A stretch of 7,377 nt of DNA, from contig JAATVR010000424.1 of the NCBI GenBank assembly GCA_014523665.1, forward strand, positions 1 to 7,377, given 5' to 3'. The translations under genes and the position numbers were made by a program. Below are positions 6,126 to 7,377 of this stretch, one piece after another (position 1 is the stretch's first letter; each line of letters starts with the position of its first letter). The DNA is from Nitrososphaerales archaeon TH526. Its GTDB lineage: Archaea; Thermoproteota; Nitrososphaeria; Nitrososphaerales; Nitrososphaeraceae. The notes under the pieces were generated by a model, which ran no database searches, had not been told where the DNA came from, and saw only the letters and a program-made list of their open reading frames with translations.

Positions 6126-6426
6126 TTAGTTCGGTTTATGACCGAATTGTTTCTTATATCCTTCTATATATTCATCGCACTTTTCCGAACTGTGGAGATG
6201 GACATTCTTGTTCTGATCCCGGAATACAGTGTAATTGATATACATCGAATAAGCAGCTTCTATCAGGCGCAAAATCTGGATTTATTGCAGGTCTACTAGT
6301 TTGTAGAACGTAACCCATTTCACCATAAAATCCACTTTCACGTTCATTGTCAGTTAGATCCCTACCACTTGCGATACCTGATATTGTTGGCGTTAGGAGT
6401 GTTGCTATTAATATTCCAATGACCAC
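6126..6426 (-). pseudogene. Small secreted Cys-containing protein, frameshifted near its end
   Basis: GTG 6426 starts an 84-residue frame ending in TGA at 6172-6174. Its N-terminus, VIGILIATLLTPTISGIASG, is a signal peptide with likely cleavage near SGIASG. The mature part carries three Cys (58, 67, 75) in SCLFDVYQLHCIPGSEQECP, a motif I associate with small secreted proteins of soil ammonia-oxidising archaea, where further Cys pairs follow. One base later in frame, directly after Phe-Gly-Lys, the reading CDEYIEGYKKQFGHKPN runs to TAA 6126-6128 and supplies a fourth Cys. Removing one base at the AAAAG run (6175-6182) joins them into a protein of about 99 residues. Either the gene is frameshifted, or it truly ends at 6172. 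No ATG precedes the GTG in frame; upstream codons are open to a TAA near 6478. The function is unknown; an extracytoplasmic location with disulphides is inferred. Confidence 0.55.
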
Positions 6427-6523
6427 GTATTTTATTGTTATATAGGAAATGTATACCCTGAAAGATATTTCAAGTTATTAAATATGAATATTAGCTAGTG
6501 TTAGGTTAAGACATATCGTTACG

Positions 6524-6534
6524 TTTATCTTTTA
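6524..6534 (+). promoter_or_regulatory. Candidate TATA box for the PPOX oxidoreductase gene
   Basis: TTTATCTTTTA, an A/T-rich element of archaeal type, is centred about 28 bases upstream of ATG 6556. That spacing would place the transcription start at or next to the ATG, giving a leaderless message, and fits the absence of a Shine-Dalgarno before this gene. It lies in the 120-base intergenic region shared with the divergent secreted-protein gene. Confidence 0.4.
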
Positions 6535-6555
6535 TCATGTTATGTATTGATATCA

Positions 6556-7002
6556 ATGACTAACTCGATACTTTCTCAAAAGGAAATAGAGTATCTTAAG
6601 TCACAGCGGCTTGCAAGAATAGCTACAGCTGCAGCAGTCTCAACAGACGAGGAAGGATCCATACAACCTGATGTTGTACCTGTTGGTTTTGATTTTGATG
6701 GCAAATATTTCTATGTAGGTGGAATGAATATTCTTAAATCTACCAAATACAAAAATGTGATGAAAAATAACAAAGTTGCACTTGTTATTGATGATTTGAA
6801 AAGTATAGACCCATGGGATCCTAGGGGAATGAAAATTTATGGAACTGCTGATATTGTGACTCGCCAGGGCGGTTATATGGAAAGTACTGACCACCCTAAT
6901 ACTCAATATATCAGAATAACTCCCAAGAAAAAGTGGAGTTGGGGAATTGACGAACCTATTTTTGTAGAAGGAAAGTTTAATGTCAAAAGAGCACAAGCAT
7001 AG
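6556..7002 (+). CDS. PPOX-class F420-dependent oxidoreductase (split-barrel flavin/deazaflavin fold)
   Basis: An intact gene of 148 residues from ATG 6556. A TTG three codons upstream (6547) is in frame, but ATG fits the promoter spacing better. The order of elements matches the small PPOX F420 family, close to the type I know as TIGR04023: helix then RLARIATAAA (18-27); QPDVVPVGFDFDGKYFYVGG (37-56); KYKNVMKNNKVALVIDDL (64-81), the central strand with the cofactor contacts; SIDPWDPRGMKIYGTADIV (83-101); and the final IRITPKKKWSWGI (119-131). Length is usual. Such proteins bind FMN or F420 as dimers in the cytoplasm and reduce small substrates; the substrate here cannot be deduced. It is the only clearly intact metabolic gene in the window. 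Codon use is AT-rich like its surroundings. The gene for the next secreted protein starts 64 bases downstream in the same direction; co-transcription is possible. Confidence 0.88.
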   Translation: MTNSILSQKEIEYLKSQRLARIATAAAVSTDEEGSIQPDVVPVGFDFDGKYFYVGGMNILKSTKYKNVMKNNKVALVIDDLKSIDPWDPRGMKIYGTADIVTRQGGYMESTDHPNTQYIRITPKKKWSWGIDEPIFVEGKFNVKRAQA

Positions 7003-7043
7003 TAAAATAGTTCGAGATAACAGATAAGTACAAATATTTCCGC

Positions 7044-7063
7044 GGATATCAAATAAGATATCC
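7044..7063. repeat. Perfect inverted repeat immediately before a start codon
   Basis: GGATATC, six bases AAATAA, then GATATCC: a perfect 7-base inverted repeat ending three bases before ATG 7067. It could be an operator for a dimeric regulator placed over the transcription start, or an RNA hairpin at the ribosome entry. GATATC is itself a palindrome, so the two copies are also a direct repeat spaced 13 bases. In AT-rich DNA such a repeat may be chance. Confidence 0.6.
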
Positions 7064-7066
7064 TAT

Positions 7067-7377
7067 ATGCTGACTAAGCAATATACCATACTCTCTGTGT
7101 TAGCCATACTCATCACTTTTACTTTCCTGTGTTTTCCAGAGGTAGCAGAGAATCAATATGCATACTCCCAATCTACCAATTCGACTGGGAATGCGACAGG
7201 CTCAGGGGTTGATTTGATAAATATTCATCCCTCACCTTCAAATGTAAAGACTGGCAGCAATTTTGAAGTATTAGCAACAGTAGTTAATAATTCACCAGAC
7301 ACAATAATGTTACCTGCTGGGCGTTGCGATTCACCTTTAACTGCGTTCTTTATGAGAAATGTGGTTATAAGACAGGA
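7067..7377 (+). CDS. Secreted protein with Ig/CARDB-like N-terminal domain, 3' end outside the window
   Basis: 103 codons are visible from ATG 7067 with no stop. Residues 1-31 form a signal peptide: LTKQYT then the hydrophobic ILSVLAILITFTFLCFP, with cleavage probably after the Ala of NQYAYS or shortly before. A Ser/Thr/Asn/Gly spacer (about 33-45) follows. Then comes a strand-rich segment, VDLINIHPSPSNVKTGSNFE, VLATVVNNSPDTIML, and a Cys in GRCDSPL, typical of CARDB/Ig-like beta-sandwich domains (SPS-x-VKxGSxFxVxATVxNNSP). Such domains in archaea are parts of exported surface or periplasm-facing proteins. The start is supported by the signal peptide; no clear Shine-Dalgarno is seen, and the inverted repeat at 7044-7063 lies just before it. 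The role is not known. Confidence 0.8.
   Translation, partial: MLTKQYTILSVLAILITFTFLCFPEVAENQYAYSQSTNSTGNATGSGVDLINIHPSPSNVKTGSNFEVLATVVNNSPDTIMLPAGRCDSPLTAFFMRNVVIRQ

Noticed and set aside
6128..6148. Inverted repeat TTCGGT-TTATG-ACCGAA as a terminator of the minus-strand secreted gene
   Set aside because: No T-run follows on the minus strand, archaeal termination relies mainly on T-runs, and the bases can be explained as codons of the shifted tail.
6640..6996. 118-residue minus-strand frame opposite the oxidoreductase
   Set aside because: It is fully antisense to a well-recognised PPOX gene and has no domain features of its own.

Overview
The window looks like a gene-poor accessory stretch of an ammonia-oxidising archaeon of the Nitrososphaeria, most like Nitrosocosmicus/Nitrososphaera. 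The reasons are AT-rich DNA with TATA-type promoter candidates close to start codons, an archaeal tyrosine recombinase with the catalytic-domain wording I associate with that group, a PPOX-class F420-dependent oxidoreductase, an archaeal winged-helix (HTH_45-like) remnant, and several small secreted proteins rich in Asn, Asp and Ser. The assignment is from memory of families, not from a search.

Layout. 1-108: 3' end of a DUF1348/NTF2-like gene (+). 295-541: weak coding traces. 581-780: first ~60 residues of an FAD-dependent monooxygenase, then broken. 777-1031: small charged hypothetical protein (+). 1078-2243: tyrosine recombinase (-), split by a frameshift at its interdomain linker. 2328-3278: intact secreted Ig-like protein (-) with a 170-residue Ser/Ala/Asn/Asp tail. 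3567-4074: secreted protein gene (+) broken by a one-base shift in an A-rich run. 4075-4472: no convincing gene. 4473-4676 and 4756-5043: two unrecognised coding remnants (-), the second with an in-frame TAG. 5071-5535: restriction-type N-terminal module joined to a DUF5655 domain by a damaged junction (+). 5631-5840: possible membrane-protein remnant. 5920-6125: winged-helix regulator remnant (+). 6126-6426: small secreted Cys-containing protein (-), frameshifted near its end. 6556-7002: intact PPOX oxidoreductase (+). 7067-7377: start of another secreted protein (+), running off the window.

Only four genes look whole where they can be judged: the Ig/Ser-Ala surface protein, the small charged ORF, the oxidoreductase, and the visible part of the last secreted protein. 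Almost everything else is a recognisable gene with frameshifts, nonsense codons or internal deletions. The best overall reading is a decaying island carrying an integrase, a restriction/defence-type module, a regulator and surface proteins. Because many lesions are single-base shifts, sequencing or assembly error must be excluded before decay is accepted. I see no tRNA, rRNA, CRISPR array or insertion sequence, and no clear attachment site for the integrase.
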